From the NCBI GenBank assembly GCA_902826155.1, contig CADEDU010000107.1, positions 1 to 14,713 of the forward strand: 14,713 nucleotides of DNA, written 5' to 3'. Under the pieces are notes generated by a model. It had not been told where the DNA came from. It was given only the letters and a program-made list of their open reading frames with translations, and made no database searches. Both the position numbers and the translations under genes were made by a program. Source of the DNA: an uncultured beta proteobacterium (GTDB lineage: Bacteria; Pseudomonadota; Gammaproteobacteria; Burkholderiales; SG8-39). Below, one piece after another: positions 1 to 7,023 of the stretch (the stretch's first letter is position 1; each line of letters opens with the position of its first letter).

Positions 1-411
1 CGGATCGAGAGTTGCCCTGTCACGACTCCCGCCTCGACCTGCAATCAGCCCACCGTCTCGCACGACGGAACGCTGCTGGCTTACCACCTCAACACGCCAA
101 CCGGACCTGGGAACCTCGAGTTCATCCGCATGCTCAACGTCGGTGCCTGGACCCACGCCGGATCGATCGCACGCATGGCACTGGATCCGGCAGTGTCTGA
201 CTCCTCGACTACGTCACTGGGTAGCTTTGCGTTCTCGCCCGAGGATCAGTGGCTGTACGTGACCGCCTCCGTGCGAACACCGGGCGGCCCTGCGTCCACG
301 CGTCCGGATCTGTTCCGGATCAATCGCGATGGCACGCAGCCCGCCCGGTTGCTCGACAACGGTTTCCCGAACACCTCGCCCACGACCAAGCGGATATGGA
401 TGTGGGAGTAG
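1..411 (+). CDS. C-terminal part of a TolB/WD40-like beta-propeller protein (5' truncated)
   Basis: The frame is open from the first base of the window and ends at a TAG, giving the last 136 residues of a longer protein. Two blade-like motifs are visible: 'QPTVSHDGTLLAYHLN' near residues 16-31 and 'SFAFSPEDQWLYVTAS' near residues 75-90. These match the 'P.fSpDG..iaf' pattern of TolB/PD40 beta-propeller repeats. A stretch just after the second motif, ending 'DLFRINRDGTQPARLL', is also typical of a blade edge in this fold. Proteins of this kind are usually exported or periplasmic and bind peptides or proteins, but the missing N-terminus prevents a functional call. It converges with the next gene, whose stop lies 26 bp away, and no terminator is obvious between them. 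Confidence 0.7.
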   Translation, partial: RIESCPVTTPASTCNQPTVSHDGTLLAYHLNTPTGPGNLEFIRMLNVGAWTHAGSIARMALDPAVSDSSTTSLGSFAFSPEDQWLYVTASVRTPGGPASTRPDLFRINRDGTQPARLLDNGFPNTSPTTKRIWMWE

Positions 412-437
412 CCGATGTCTGAATACCGCGGCCAGGC

Positions 438-1448
438 CTACTTCAACCTCCCGGTCTTCTTGTAGAACTCCCGCTCGCGCTCGGCGTAGCCGTTCAGCGC
501 CTTGGCGATGTCGGCGGCATTCGCAAGGTTCGGGTCGAAGTACACCCCTAGCTTGCGCAACTCGCCCTGGAACTCCGGGTCTTTCATGCCAGCGTTGACG
601 GCGGCTTTGAGATAGGCCTTGCGATCAGCGGACGTTTTTGCCGGCACGACCACGAAGCGGATCAGTGTCCACACGTGATCGTTGCCGCCGAGCAGTTCGT
701 TGAACGTGCCGACCTCCTTCAGGTGCGGGAGGCGCTCGGGTGCAGCAGCGCCGATCGCCACCATCTTTCCGCTATCGATATACGGCCGCGACTCGGCGAA
801 AAACGCCTGCGCGACGTCGACGTTGCCCCCGGCAAGCGCCGAGATCCCCGCACCACCACTCTGATACGGCACGCGCAGGAACTTGGCACCGGTGGCCGAT
901 TCCACCTGATCGAGGCAGTAGTCCCACATGCTGCCCGGGACGGTGACGACCCGGATCGTTCCGGGCTTGTCCTTGGCCGCCTGGGTGATCTGCTTGAGCC
1001 CCATGCCCTTGAGCGGACCGTCGGTTGCCGTCACCCACAGCATCGGGTCGCTGTTCACGTAGCCGATCGGCTCGAGATCGGTGTGCGACCACTTGCCCTG
1101 CGAACGCAGCATCGCATCGCCCCACACCAGGTTGGCGAGCACACCGAGCGTGTAGCCGTCGGGTTTCGCCTGCGTAGCCAGATACGAATGCCCCACCATG
1201 CCAGCGCCACCGGTGCGGTTGTTCACGATGATCCTGTCGCCGCTCGCCTTCTCGACGTACTTGGCGAGCAGTCGCGCCATGATGTCAAGCCCGCCACCTG
1301 CCGGGTACACCACGGTGTACTCGATCGGCTGGTTGGGAAAGTCCTTCGGCTTGAGCTTGGCGAGGCTGGCGTCCTGCGCGTGCAGCGCCGTGCTTGCGCC
1401 GTACAACATGGCTGCCACGGCGAGTGTGCGGACGATCGGGTTGAGCAT
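438..1448 (-). CDS. Bug/TctC-family tripartite tricarboxylate transporter substrate-binding protein
   Basis: This 336-aa protein is the periplasmic ligand-binding component of the tripartite tricarboxylate transporter class, which binds small carboxylates or related solutes. The N-terminus is a signal peptide with a hydrophobic stretch at residues 5-20 and a likely cleavage after 'ALHA' (about residue 24). Family hallmarks follow: 'VVYPAGGGLDIMARLLA' at 46-62, 'VNNRTGGAGMVG' at 75-86 and 'KPDGYTLGVLAN' at 95-106. The length is normal. The start is supported by AGGAG at 1456-1460, 7 nt upstream of the ATG. No TctA or TctB membrane genes are adjacent, as is usual for the many orphan Bug genes in betaproteobacteria. 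It diverges from the MetE-like gene, so the two may share a regulatory region. The ligand cannot be predicted. Confidence 0.93.
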   Translation of the reverse strand: MLNPIVRTLAVAAMLYGASTALHAQDASLAKLKPKDFPNQPIEYTVVYPAGGGLDIMARLLAKYVEKASGDRIIVNNRTGGAGMVGHSYLATQAKPDGYTLGVLANLVWGDAMLRSQGKWSHTDLEPIGYVNSDPMLWVTATDGPLKGMGLKQITQAAKDKPGTIRVVTVPGSMWDYCLDQVESATGAKFLRVPYQSGGAGISALAGGNVDVAQAFFAESRPYIDSGKMVAIGAAAPERLPHLKEVGTFNELLGGNDHVWTLIRFVVVPAKTSADRKAYLKAAVNAGMKDPEFQGELRKLGVYFDPNLANAADIAKALNGYAEREREFYKKTGRLK

Positions 1449-1573
1449 GCACTGTCTCCTTTGATGAGCGGTGACTTATCGTTCGGTGGTGTGGTTCGTT
1501 GGTTCGGTGCCTGCGATTGTTCGCTGCGGATGTTCGCCGCGCCTCGGTAAGCAGGCACGCAAAGACTCGAACG

Positions 1574-1600
1574 AGCATAACCCGAAAGCCCGCGCGTCAA
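1574..1600 (-). promoter_or_regulatory. candidate sigma-70 promoter for the first Bug gene
   Basis: Read on the minus strand, TTGACG (1600-1595, five of six matches to TTGACA) is followed after 15 nt by TATGCT (1579-1574, four of six matches to TATAAT). The spacer is shorter than the usual 16-18 nt, so this is a weak call. It would place the transcript start about 115 nt upstream of the ATG at 1448. Confidence 0.35.
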
Positions 1601-1660
1601 TCGCGGTCGCGCCACGCGCTCGCGCCGAGCAGACCTGGCCCGTGAGCGGGTTAAAGTAAG

Positions 1661-1721
1661 CCTCTTCGAGGTGCCCTGCCGTCACAGGGGCGCATCCTCG
1701 ATGCGACGATCCGCGGGGTCG
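1661..1721 (+). promoter_or_regulatory. structured leader: four consecutive hairpins upstream of the MetE-like gene
   Basis: Four short stem-loops follow each other with almost no spacing. CCTC-TTC-GAGG lies at 1661-1671. CCCTG-ccgtca-CAGGG lies at 1674-1689. CGCATC-ctc-GATGCG lies at 1691-1705. CGATCC-gcg-GGGTCG lies at 1707-1721, with one G-T pair. Downstream, CCTT at 1744-1747 could pair with AAGG of the ribosome-binding site at 1759-1762. The layout suggests a structured 5' leader, but I could not match it to the conserved boxes of cobalamin, SAH, SAM or THF riboswitches. Chance hairpins are common in GC-rich DNA, so function is inferred only from their density and position. Confidence 0.4.
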
Positions 1722-1770
1722 CGGCAACAGCGGCCCACCTGATCCTTCCGGCGATGCAAAGGAGACCCCG

Positions 1771-2922
1771 ATGAAGCGCAGCACCGATCGCATCCTCACC
1801 ACCCACGTCGGCAGCCTGCCGCGGCCGCAACCGATCATTGACGCCGTCGTGGGCGGCAAGACAACCGGCGCCGCATTCGACTCACAGCTCAAAGACGCCG
1901 TCGTCAGCGTGGTGAAAGAACAGGTTGCCAGCGGCATCGATATTCCGAGCGATGGCGAGATGTCGAAGCTCGGCTTTTCCAACTACGTCGACGAGCGCAT
2001 GACCGGCTTCGAGTCCCGCCCGGGTGAACACTTCCGCGTGTTCGGCGGACGCGATCGCAAGACGTTCGCCGAGTTCTACAAGATCCTCGACGGCGGCGCG
2101 ACGCTGGGCCGCACTTTCCACGCGATGGTGTGCACCAGCCCGATCCAGTTCAAGGGCGCGGCCGTGGTCAAGCGCGACCTCGACAACCTCAAGGACGCCC
2201 TGAAGGCCGCACCGGTCGCGGAGGCGTTCGTTCCCGCGATTGCACCAGGTACCGTCGCGCTGCAGCGGCGCAATGTGCACTACAAGAGCGACGAGGAGTT
2301 CCTGTTCGCGATCGCCGATGCGCTTGCACCGGAATACAAGGCGATCGTCGATGCCGGTTTCGTGCTGCAGATCGATGATCCGCGCATGGTGACCGAATTC
2401 GACACGATGGACCCCGAACCGACGGTGGCCGACTACCAGAAGTTCGCCAATCTTCGCGTCGATGCGATCAACCACGCCATCAAGGGGCTGCCGGCCGATC
2501 GCATCCGCTATCACGTGTGCTGGGGCAGCTGGCACGGCCCGCACAGCACCGATGTGGCACTCAAGCATCTGCTGCCGGTGATCTTCCGGCTCAAGGTCGG
2601 TGGTTTTTCTGTCGAGGCCGCCAACCCGCAGCACGCGCACGAGTGGGAATTGTTCGAATCGACCAAGCTGCCCGACGGCATGGTGCTCATTCCCGGCGTG
2701 ATCGCCCACACCACCAACCACGTCGAACATCCCGAATACATCGCGCAACGCCTCGTGCAATACGCGCGGCTGGTCGGTCGCGAGAACGTCATCGCCGGGG
2801 CCGACTGCGGATTCGCGCAAGGCGCGGACATCACGCGCGTGCACCCCAGCATCATGTGGGCGAAGTTCCGCAACATGGCGCAGGGAGCGAGCCTGGCCAG
2901 CAAGAAGCTGTGGGGACGTTGA
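1771..2922 (+). CDS. MetE C-terminal-domain-like cobalamin-independent methyltransferase
   Basis: This 383-aa protein matches the catalytic C-terminal barrel of cobalamin-independent methionine synthase. It opens with 'ILTTHVGSLPRP' (residues 8-19) and has 'QIDDP' at 200-204. The zinc ligands are all present: His248 and Cys250 in 'YHVCWGSWHG', Glu282 in 'SVEAANPQ' and Cys346 in 'AGADCGFAQG'. The N-terminal half of full-length MetE (about 750 aa in total) is absent, as in archaeal core MetE and in epoxyalkane:coenzyme M transferases. The protein is therefore a zinc-dependent thiol alkyltransferase, but acceptor and donor are unknown; methionine synthesis is only one option. AAAGGAG at 1758-1764 supports the ATG. 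The structured leader upstream and the TRAP operon 144 bp downstream are its neighbours. Confidence 0.9.
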   Translation: MKRSTDRILTTHVGSLPRPQPIIDAVVGGKTTGAAFDSQLKDAVVSVVKEQVASGIDIPSDGEMSKLGFSNYVDERMTGFESRPGEHFRVFGGRDRKTFAEFYKILDGGATLGRTFHAMVCTSPIQFKGAAVVKRDLDNLKDALKAAPVAEAFVPAIAPGTVALQRRNVHYKSDEEFLFAIADALAPEYKAIVDAGFVLQIDDPRMVTEFDTMDPEPTVADYQKFANLRVDAINHAIKGLPADRIRYHVCWGSWHGPHSTDVALKHLLPVIFRLKVGGFSVEAANPQHAHEWELFESTKLPDGMVLIPGVIAHTTNHVEHPEYIAQRLVQYARLVGRENVIAGADCGFAQGADITRVHPSIMWAKFRNMAQGASLASKKLWGR

Positions 2923-2939
2923 TCGGGTGTATGCCCGTA

Positions 2940-2968
2940 TTGACACCCCAGGCGGCTTGCCCGAGCAT
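2940..2968 (+). promoter_or_regulatory. candidate sigma-70 promoter for the TRAP operon
   Basis: A perfect -35 hexamer TTGACA (2940-2945) is followed after exactly 17 nt by GAGCAT (2963-2968), which matches the -10 consensus at only three positions. The predicted transcript start is near 2975, a few bases before a 13-bp inverted repeat. A weak -10 with a strong -35 would fit a regulated promoter. The alternative is that dctP is read from upstream of the MetE-like gene. Confidence 0.4.
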
Positions 2969-2978
2969 CCGCGCTCGC

Positions 2979-3008
2979 GCGCGAGGACGAACATTTTCGT
3001 CCTCGCGC
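2979..3008. repeat. 13-bp perfect inverted repeat between the MetE-like gene and dctP
   Basis: The arms GCGCGAGGACGAA (2979-2991) and TTCGTCCTCGCGC (2996-3008) are perfectly complementary around a 4-nt CATT loop. No T-run follows on either strand, so it is not a standard intrinsic terminator. Its place directly after the candidate promoter (2940-2968) and 58 bp before dctP suggests either a repressor operator or a very stable 5' hairpin in the TRAP mRNA. It could also be a dispersed palindromic repeat of this genome. Confidence 0.75.
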
Positions 3009-3055
3009 ACAGTCGACGCCTCATCTTCGAGTGCGCGACCCAATCGATCGATCAC

Positions 3056-3060
3056 GGAGG
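3056..3060 (+). promoter_or_regulatory. ribosome-binding site that fixes the dctP start
   Basis: GGAGG lies 6 nt before the ATG at 3067. The frame stays open to a GTG at 3031, but the extra 12 residues are arginine-rich and would precede a normal signal peptide. This site therefore decides for 3067. Confidence 0.85.
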
Positions 3061-3066
3061 ATCCGA

Positions 3067-4047
3067 ATGTCTGCTCGCAAGCTGCTTGCCGTTGCATCCC
3101 TCGCAACCGCACTCGGCGCGCTATCGGGCACGTCCTGGGCGCAGAAATGGGATTTGCCCACCGGCTATCCCGACAGTAACTTCCACACCAAGAACATCCG
3201 GCAGTTCGCCGACGACGTCGCCAAGGCCACCGGCGGCAAGTTGCAGATCCAGGTCCACTCGAACAACTCGTTGATCAAGCATCCGGAGATCAAGCGGGCC
3301 GTCCAGACCGGTCAGGTGCCCACCGGCGAGGTGCTGATCTCGTTGCTCGCCAACGAAGCCGCGGTCTACGCGTTCGACTCCAATCCGTTCCTCGCCAACA
3401 GCTACGACAAGCAGCGCAAATTGTGGACGGCCGCCAAGCCGGTCCTGGAGAAGCGGCTCGACTCGCAAGGCATCGTCCTGCTCTACTCGGTGTGCTGGCC
3501 GCCCTCGGCGATCCACACCAAGAAGGAAGTGAATTCGCTCGCCGACCTCAAAGGTGTGAAGCTGCGCACCTACAGCCCGATCACCTCGCGTTTCGCCGAA
3601 CTCACCGGCGCCATCCCGGTGATGGTGGTGGCACCCGAAGTGGCGCAGGCATTCCGCACCGGCATGATCGATGCGCAGATCAACTCGAGCGCCGGCGGCG
3701 TCGACACGCAAACCTGGGACTCGACCACGCACTTCTACAACGCGCAGGTCATCATGCCGCAGAACATGGTGATCGTAAGCAAAGCGGCGTTGGGCAAACT
3801 CGATCCGGCCATGCAGAAGGCGGTGCGCGATGCAGCAGCAGCGGCCGAGACCCGCGGTTGGGCGAGCAGCGTGGAAGAGAACGACAAGAACGTAAAAATG
3901 CTCGCCTCCAAGGGCGTGAAGATCGTGGAGCCCTCGGCCAAGCTCACCGCCGAGTTGCAGGAGATCGGCAAGAAGATGGCGGCTGAGTGGGTCGCCAAGG
4001 CCGGTGCCGAAGGACAAGCGATCCTGAAGGCCTACGAAGGAAAATAG
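3067..4047 (+). CDS. dctP: TRAP transporter substrate-binding protein, DctP family
   Basis: This 326-aa periplasmic protein is the ligand-binding subunit of a TRAP transporter, a sodium- or proton-driven importer of organic acids. A signal peptide spans residues 1-25 ('MSARKLLAV...GTSWAQ'), with cleavage likely after 'SWA'. The family motif 'LADLKGVKLRTYSP' (158-171) contains Arg167, at the position of the conserved arginine that binds the ligand carboxylate. 'VAQAFRTGMIDAQINS' (192-207) is the usual 'alq.G.iDg' region. The length is typical. It is followed after 23 bp by dctQ and then dctM, so the three form one operon. An inverted repeat and a candidate promoter lie upstream. The substrate cannot be read from the sequence; a carboxylate is expected from the family. 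Confidence 0.94.
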   Translation: MSARKLLAVASLATALGALSGTSWAQKWDLPTGYPDSNFHTKNIRQFADDVAKATGGKLQIQVHSNNSLIKHPEIKRAVQTGQVPTGEVLISLLANEAAVYAFDSNPFLANSYDKQRKLWTAAKPVLEKRLDSQGIVLLYSVCWPPSAIHTKKEVNSLADLKGVKLRTYSPITSRFAELTGAIPVMVVAPEVAQAFRTGMIDAQINSSAGGVDTQTWDSTTHFYNAQVIMPQNMVIVSKAALGKLDPAMQKAVRDAAAAAETRGWASSVEENDKNVKMLASKGVKIVEPSAKLTAELQEIGKKMAAEWVAKAGAEGQAILKAYEGK

Positions 4048-4070
4048 CCACTCCAGACGCGGGCCTTTCC

Positions 4071-4604
4071 ATGCGCCGCACGCTCAACATGCTCTACCAA
4101 GGATCCGGCCTGCTGGCCGGATTCTTTTTGGTGTGGGTGGCGATTCTGTCGCTCACCCAGATCGTCGGCCGCCTGCTGGGCTACGGCGCGCATTCGTTCG
4201 ACGAATTCGCCGGCTACGGCATGGCGGCGTCATCGTTCCTCGGCCTGGCATGGACGTTCCGCTGCAACGAGCACATCCGGGTCACGCTCGCGATCGGTCG
4301 CGCGCGCGGCGGCTTGCGACGTGCTTTCGAAGTGCTGTGCCTCGTCGTCGCGGCGATTCTGATCGGATTCTTCTGCTGGCACACGATGTCGATGGTCTGG
4401 ACTTCGTTCGAATTGAACGATGTCTCGCAAGGATTGATGCCGGTGAAGCTGTGGATTCCGCAAAGCGGCCTGGCGCTGGGACTGATGGTGATGCTGATCG
4501 CGCTCATCGATGATCTACTCGTCGCACTGCGTGGCGGTACGCCGTCTTACGAATCGGTGGGTGAGCCCGGCGCCGACGGCTCCGCGCCCGCGTTCGAACG
4601 CTGA
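4071..4604 (+). CDS. dctQ: TRAP transporter small permease subunit, DctQ family
   Basis: This 177-aa inner-membrane protein is the small permease of the TRAP transporter and pairs with DctM. Four hydrophobic segments are visible at about residues 10-31, 46-66, 86-106 and 131-152, the usual DctQ topology. 'FRCNEHIRVTLAIGR' (63-77) is the conserved loop that follows the second segment, and 'VKLWIPQSGLALG' (125-137) begins the fourth. The start at 4071 was chosen because upstream in-frame sequence overlaps dctP and is basic rather than hydrophobic. There is no strong Shine-Dalgarno site, which suggests translational coupling to dctP. The tail after residue 155 is polar and probably cytoplasmic. 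dctM begins 8 bp downstream. Confidence 0.9.
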   Translation: MRRTLNMLYQGSGLLAGFFLVWVAILSLTQIVGRLLGYGAHSFDEFAGYGMAASSFLGLAWTFRCNEHIRVTLAIGRARGGLRRAFEVLCLVVAAILIGFFCWHTMSMVWTSFELNDVSQGLMPVKLWIPQSGLALGLMVMLIALIDDLLVALRGGTPSYESVGEPGADGSAPAFER

Positions 4605-4612
4605 GCCTCGCC

Positions 4613-5917
4613 ATGGAACTGTGGACCGTTTCGCTCGTACTGCTCGCCGTGCTCATCGCGTTCATGCTGAGTGGCGTGTGGATCGCCATCGCGCTGCTGG
4701 GCGTGGCGTGGGTGGCGATGTCGGCGTTCACCGAATCCCCCGCCGGACCGTTGATGGCCACCACCATCTGGGGATCGAGCGCAAGCTGGTCGCTCACACC
4801 GCTGCCGCTCTTCATCTGGATGGGTGAGATCCTGTTCCGCACGCGCGTGTCGGAGGACATGTTCCGCGGCCTGGCGCCATGGGTGGAACCGTTGCCGGGC
4901 CGACTGATGCACACCAACGTCGTCGGCTGCGGCATCTTCGCGGCGATCTCCGGCTCGTCGGCCGCGACGGCTGCGACGATCGGGCGCATCACGATCCCGG
5001 AACTCAAGCGACGCGGCTATGACGAGCAGATGGCGATCGGCTCGCTTGCCGGCGCCGGGACGCTCGGCCTGCTGATTCCGCCCTCGATCATCCTGATCGT
5101 CTACGGTGTGGCGGCGGATGTATCGATCGCGCGCTTGTTCGTGGCGGGCGTGCTTCCCGGCGTGCTGCTGATCGTGCTGTTTTCCGGGTACATCGCGCTG
5201 TGGGCGCTCGTCAACCGCGACCGGACGCCACGACGTGAACGCGTGACGTCGCTGACGGAGAAGATCTATGCCGCGCGATTCCTGATCCCAACGGTGCTGC
5301 TCATTGCCGGCGTGATCGGCTCGATCTACACCGGTATCGCCACGCCCACGGAGGCCGCTGCGCTGGGTGTGCTGGGCGCGCTGATCGTTTCGTTCGCGGG
5401 GGGCTCACTCAGCTGGGCCAACTTCAGCGCGAGCGTGATGGGCGCGATGAAGACCTCATGCATGATCGCGTTCATCCTCGCCGGCGCGGCGTTCCTCACC
5501 GTGGCGATGGGCTTCACCGGCATTCCGCGCGCGATGGCAGCGTGGATCGGCGAGCAGGGATTCCAGTCATGGCAATTGATTGCCGTGCTCACCGTGCTGT
5601 TCATGATCCTGGGCTGCTTTCTGGATGGCATCTCGATGGTGGTGCTCACCGCCTCGGTGGTGCTGCCCTCGGTGAAGGCTGCGGGGATCGATCTGCTCTG
5701 GTTCGGCATCTACATCGTGCTGGTGGTCGAGATGGCGCAGATCACCCCACCAGTCGGGTTCAACCTGTTCGTGCTGCAGGGATTGACTGGAAAAGACATC
5801 TTCACCGTGGCCAAGGCGGCATTTCCGTTTTTCATGCTGATGATCGCTGCGGTGCTGATCGTCTGGATCTTCCCGGAGATCGTCAGCTACCTGCCGAGCA
5901 AGATGTTCAAGGGATAG
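4613..5917 (+). CDS. dctM: TRAP transporter large permease subunit, DctM family
   Basis: This 434-aa protein is the large membrane subunit of the TRAP transporter and forms the ion-coupled translocation path. It is hydrophobic throughout, with about a dozen membrane segments. The hallmark region 'CGIFAAISGSSAATAATIGR' is present near residue 105, followed by 'GAGTLGLLIPPSIILIVYGV' near residue 146. A second conserved block, 'TPTEAAALGVLGALIVSF', sits near residue 245. 'MAQITPPVGFNLFVLQGL' close to the C-terminus is also typical. The length matches the family. It lies 8 bp after dctQ and closes the operon. A terminator whose T-run serves the opposite strand begins 14 bp after its stop. Confidence 0.95.
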   Translation: MELWTVSLVLLAVLIAFMLSGVWIAIALLGVAWVAMSAFTESPAGPLMATTIWGSSASWSLTPLPLFIWMGEILFRTRVSEDMFRGLAPWVEPLPGRLMHTNVVGCGIFAAISGSSAATAATIGRITIPELKRRGYDEQMAIGSLAGAGTLGLLIPPSIILIVYGVAADVSIARLFVAGVLPGVLLIVLFSGYIALWALVNRDRTPRRERVTSLTEKIYAARFLIPTVLLIAGVIGSIYTGIATPTEAAALGVLGALIVSFAGGSLSWANFSASVMGAMKTSCMIAFILAGAAFLTVAMGFTGIPRAMAAWIGEQGFQSWQLIAVLTVLFMILGCFLDGISMVVLTASVVLPSVKAAGIDLLWFGIYIVLVVEMAQITPPVGFNLFVLQGLTGKDIFTVAKAAFPFFMLMIAAVLIVWIFPEIVSYLPSKMFKG

Positions 5918-5930
5918 CAGGCAACAAAAA

Positions 5931-5953
5931 ACGGGCCGCTCGTGGCGGCCCGT
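5931..5953 (-). terminator. rho-independent terminator for the minus-strand Bug gene
   Basis: A 9-bp perfect stem, ACGGGCCGC (5931-5939) with GCGGCCCGT (5945-5953), closes a 5-nt loop. Read on the minus strand, the stem is followed directly by TTTTT and then GTTGC (positions 5930 down to 5921), the classic intrinsic layout. It lies about 50 bp after the Bug stop at 6005. On the plus strand no T-run follows, so for dctM it would act weakly if at all. Confidence 0.88.
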
Positions 5954-6004
5954 GGTTCCCCGCGACTCGCTGCAGATTGCGGACGAGTCGTATGTGCGGT
6001 GTTG

Positions 6005-6958
6005 TTATTCCGGCGTGAAGTTCGCCGATTTGAGCAGCCCCACCGCTTTGTCGATGTCTTCGCGCATGAACTTCACGAATCCCGCGGGGTCGAGATAGCC
6101 CGGGATGATGCCGAGTTGCTCGATGCGCTGGTTGTACTCGGGCGATTTCGCCACGTCGGCTACCGCGGCAACCAGCCGCGACATCACCGGCTCGGGCAGG
6201 CCTTTCGGTCCCCACACGCCGTACCAGGAGTTGATCGTCAAGCCCGGCATGCCCGCCTCGGCAGTGGTCGGAATATCGGGCGCGAGCTTGGTGCGCGTCG
6301 GGCTCGTCACCGCGAGTCCACGGACGCGCCCCGCCTTGGCCTGCGGCAACAGCGCCGTCATCGCATCGACCATGAACTGCGTGCTGCCGCCCATGGTGTC
6401 GGCGAGCGCCGGGGCGGTGCCTTTGTAGGCCACCACCTGGATGTTCAAGCCCGCAAGCCGCAAGAATTCGAGTGCGCCCAGATGCCCCGCCGCGCCCAGA
6501 CTCGGAATGGCCATGTTGAACGCCTTCTCATTGGCCTTCGCCGCCTTCACCGCCTCGGCCAACGTGCCGGGCACGCTCGGGTGGGCGATCAAGAGCAATG
6601 GCGCGAGGCCGACGCGACCGATGGCCGTGAAATCGTCGATCGGATCGTACGGCGTCGACTTGACCACGTGCTTGCCGAGCGCGAACAGGCTCGCGTGGAA
6701 CAGCAGCGTGTAGCCGTCGGGCTCGGCACGCCGCGTCTGGTCACTCCCCACGGTTCCGGAGCCGCCAGCCACGTTCGTGATCAGAACCTGCTGCCCGAGC
6801 CGCTCGCTCATGCGCTCGGCCACCAGACGTCCGAGCGTATCGGTACCGCCGCCGGGCGGGAACGGCAGGACCATGCGGATGGGTTTGTTCGGATACGCCT
6901 GCGCGAATGCGCTGGACGATGCCACCGCCAGCGCCACTGCCACCACAAAACGACGCAT
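6005..6958 (-). CDS. second Bug/TctC-family substrate-binding protein
   Basis: This 317-aa periplasmic binding protein has a clear signal peptide (residues 1-20, 'MRRFVVAVALAVASSSAFAQ') followed by 'AYPNKPIRMVLPFPPGGGTD'. That is the standard Bug opening with the glycine-rich ligand loop. 'VAGGSGTVGSDQ' (63-74) and 'AEPDGYTLLF' (78-87) complete the family signature. The frame is open upstream to 7012, but 6958 is chosen because AGGAGG lies 7 nt before this ATG and the signal peptide begins here. It shares only family-level similarity with the first Bug protein of the window. It follows the acyl-CoA synthetase on the same strand and has a terminator behind it, so it may be the last gene of that operon or have its own promoter among the tandem repeats at 7024-7062. 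Confidence 0.94.
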   Translation of the reverse strand: MRRFVVAVALAVASSSAFAQAYPNKPIRMVLPFPPGGGTDTLGRLVAERMSERLGQQVLITNVAGGSGTVGSDQTRRAEPDGYTLLFHASLFALGKHVVKSTPYDPIDDFTAIGRVGLAPLLLIAHPSVPGTLAEAVKAAKANEKAFNMAIPSLGAAGHLGALEFLRLAGLNIQVVAYKGTAPALADTMGGSTQFMVDAMTALLPQAKAGRVRGLAVTSPTRTKLAPDIPTTAEAGMPGLTINSWYGVWGPKGLPEPVMSRLVAAVADVAKSPEYNQRIEQLGIIPGYLDPAGFVKFMREDIDKAVGLLKSANFTPE

Positions 6959-6965
6959 TGCAAAT

Positions 6966-6971
6966 CCTCCT
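6966..6971 (-). promoter_or_regulatory. ribosome-binding site that fixes the second Bug start
   Basis: On the minus strand, AGGAGG lies 7 nt before the ATG at 6958. It rules out the in-frame upstream start at 7012, whose extra 18 residues are basic and precede an otherwise normal signal peptide. Confidence 0.88.
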
Positions 6972-7023
6972 CGTTTGAACCGGGTCGGTCGGGAACGACC
7001 CCGATCGATCACGCAGCCGGATA

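Larger units (their letters stand above)
1449..1770. other. 322-bp divergent intergenic region
   Basis: This gene-free stretch separates the Bug gene (minus) from the MetE-like gene (plus). The half next to the Bug gene holds a candidate minus-strand promoter (1574-1600) and a repetitive GGTTCG/GGTG-rich segment at about 1482-1508. The half next to the MetE-like gene holds four consecutive hairpins (1661-1721) and a Shine-Dalgarno site AAAGGAG at 1758-1764. I found no convincing plus-strand promoter. TAAAGT at 1652-1657 is a weak -10 candidate without a matching -35. A long minus-strand open frame crosses the region, but it also runs antisense into the MetE-like gene and lacks protein character. 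Confidence 0.7.

Noticed and set aside
1482..1508. GGTTCG/GGTG-rich direct repeats near the first Bug gene
   Set aside because: The units are short and irregular; low-complexity sequence explains them better than a functional repeat.
675..1550. Long plus-strand open frame (291 aa) across the first Bug gene
   Set aside because: It is antisense to a clear Bug protein with signal peptide and family motifs. Its sequence is rich in His/Arg with no recognisable domain, typical of a GC-driven shadow frame.
1641..1770. Cobalamin, SAH or SAM riboswitch before the MetE-like gene
   Set aside because: The hairpins are clear, but I see no B12 box (GCCACTG-like) and no conserved SAH or SAM core. I kept only the neutral call of a structured leader.
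1882..3024. Minus-strand open frame of 380 aa opposite the MetE-like gene
   Set aside because: The plus-strand MetE-like gene is strongly supported by zinc ligands and a ribosome-binding site. The opposite frame has no motifs.
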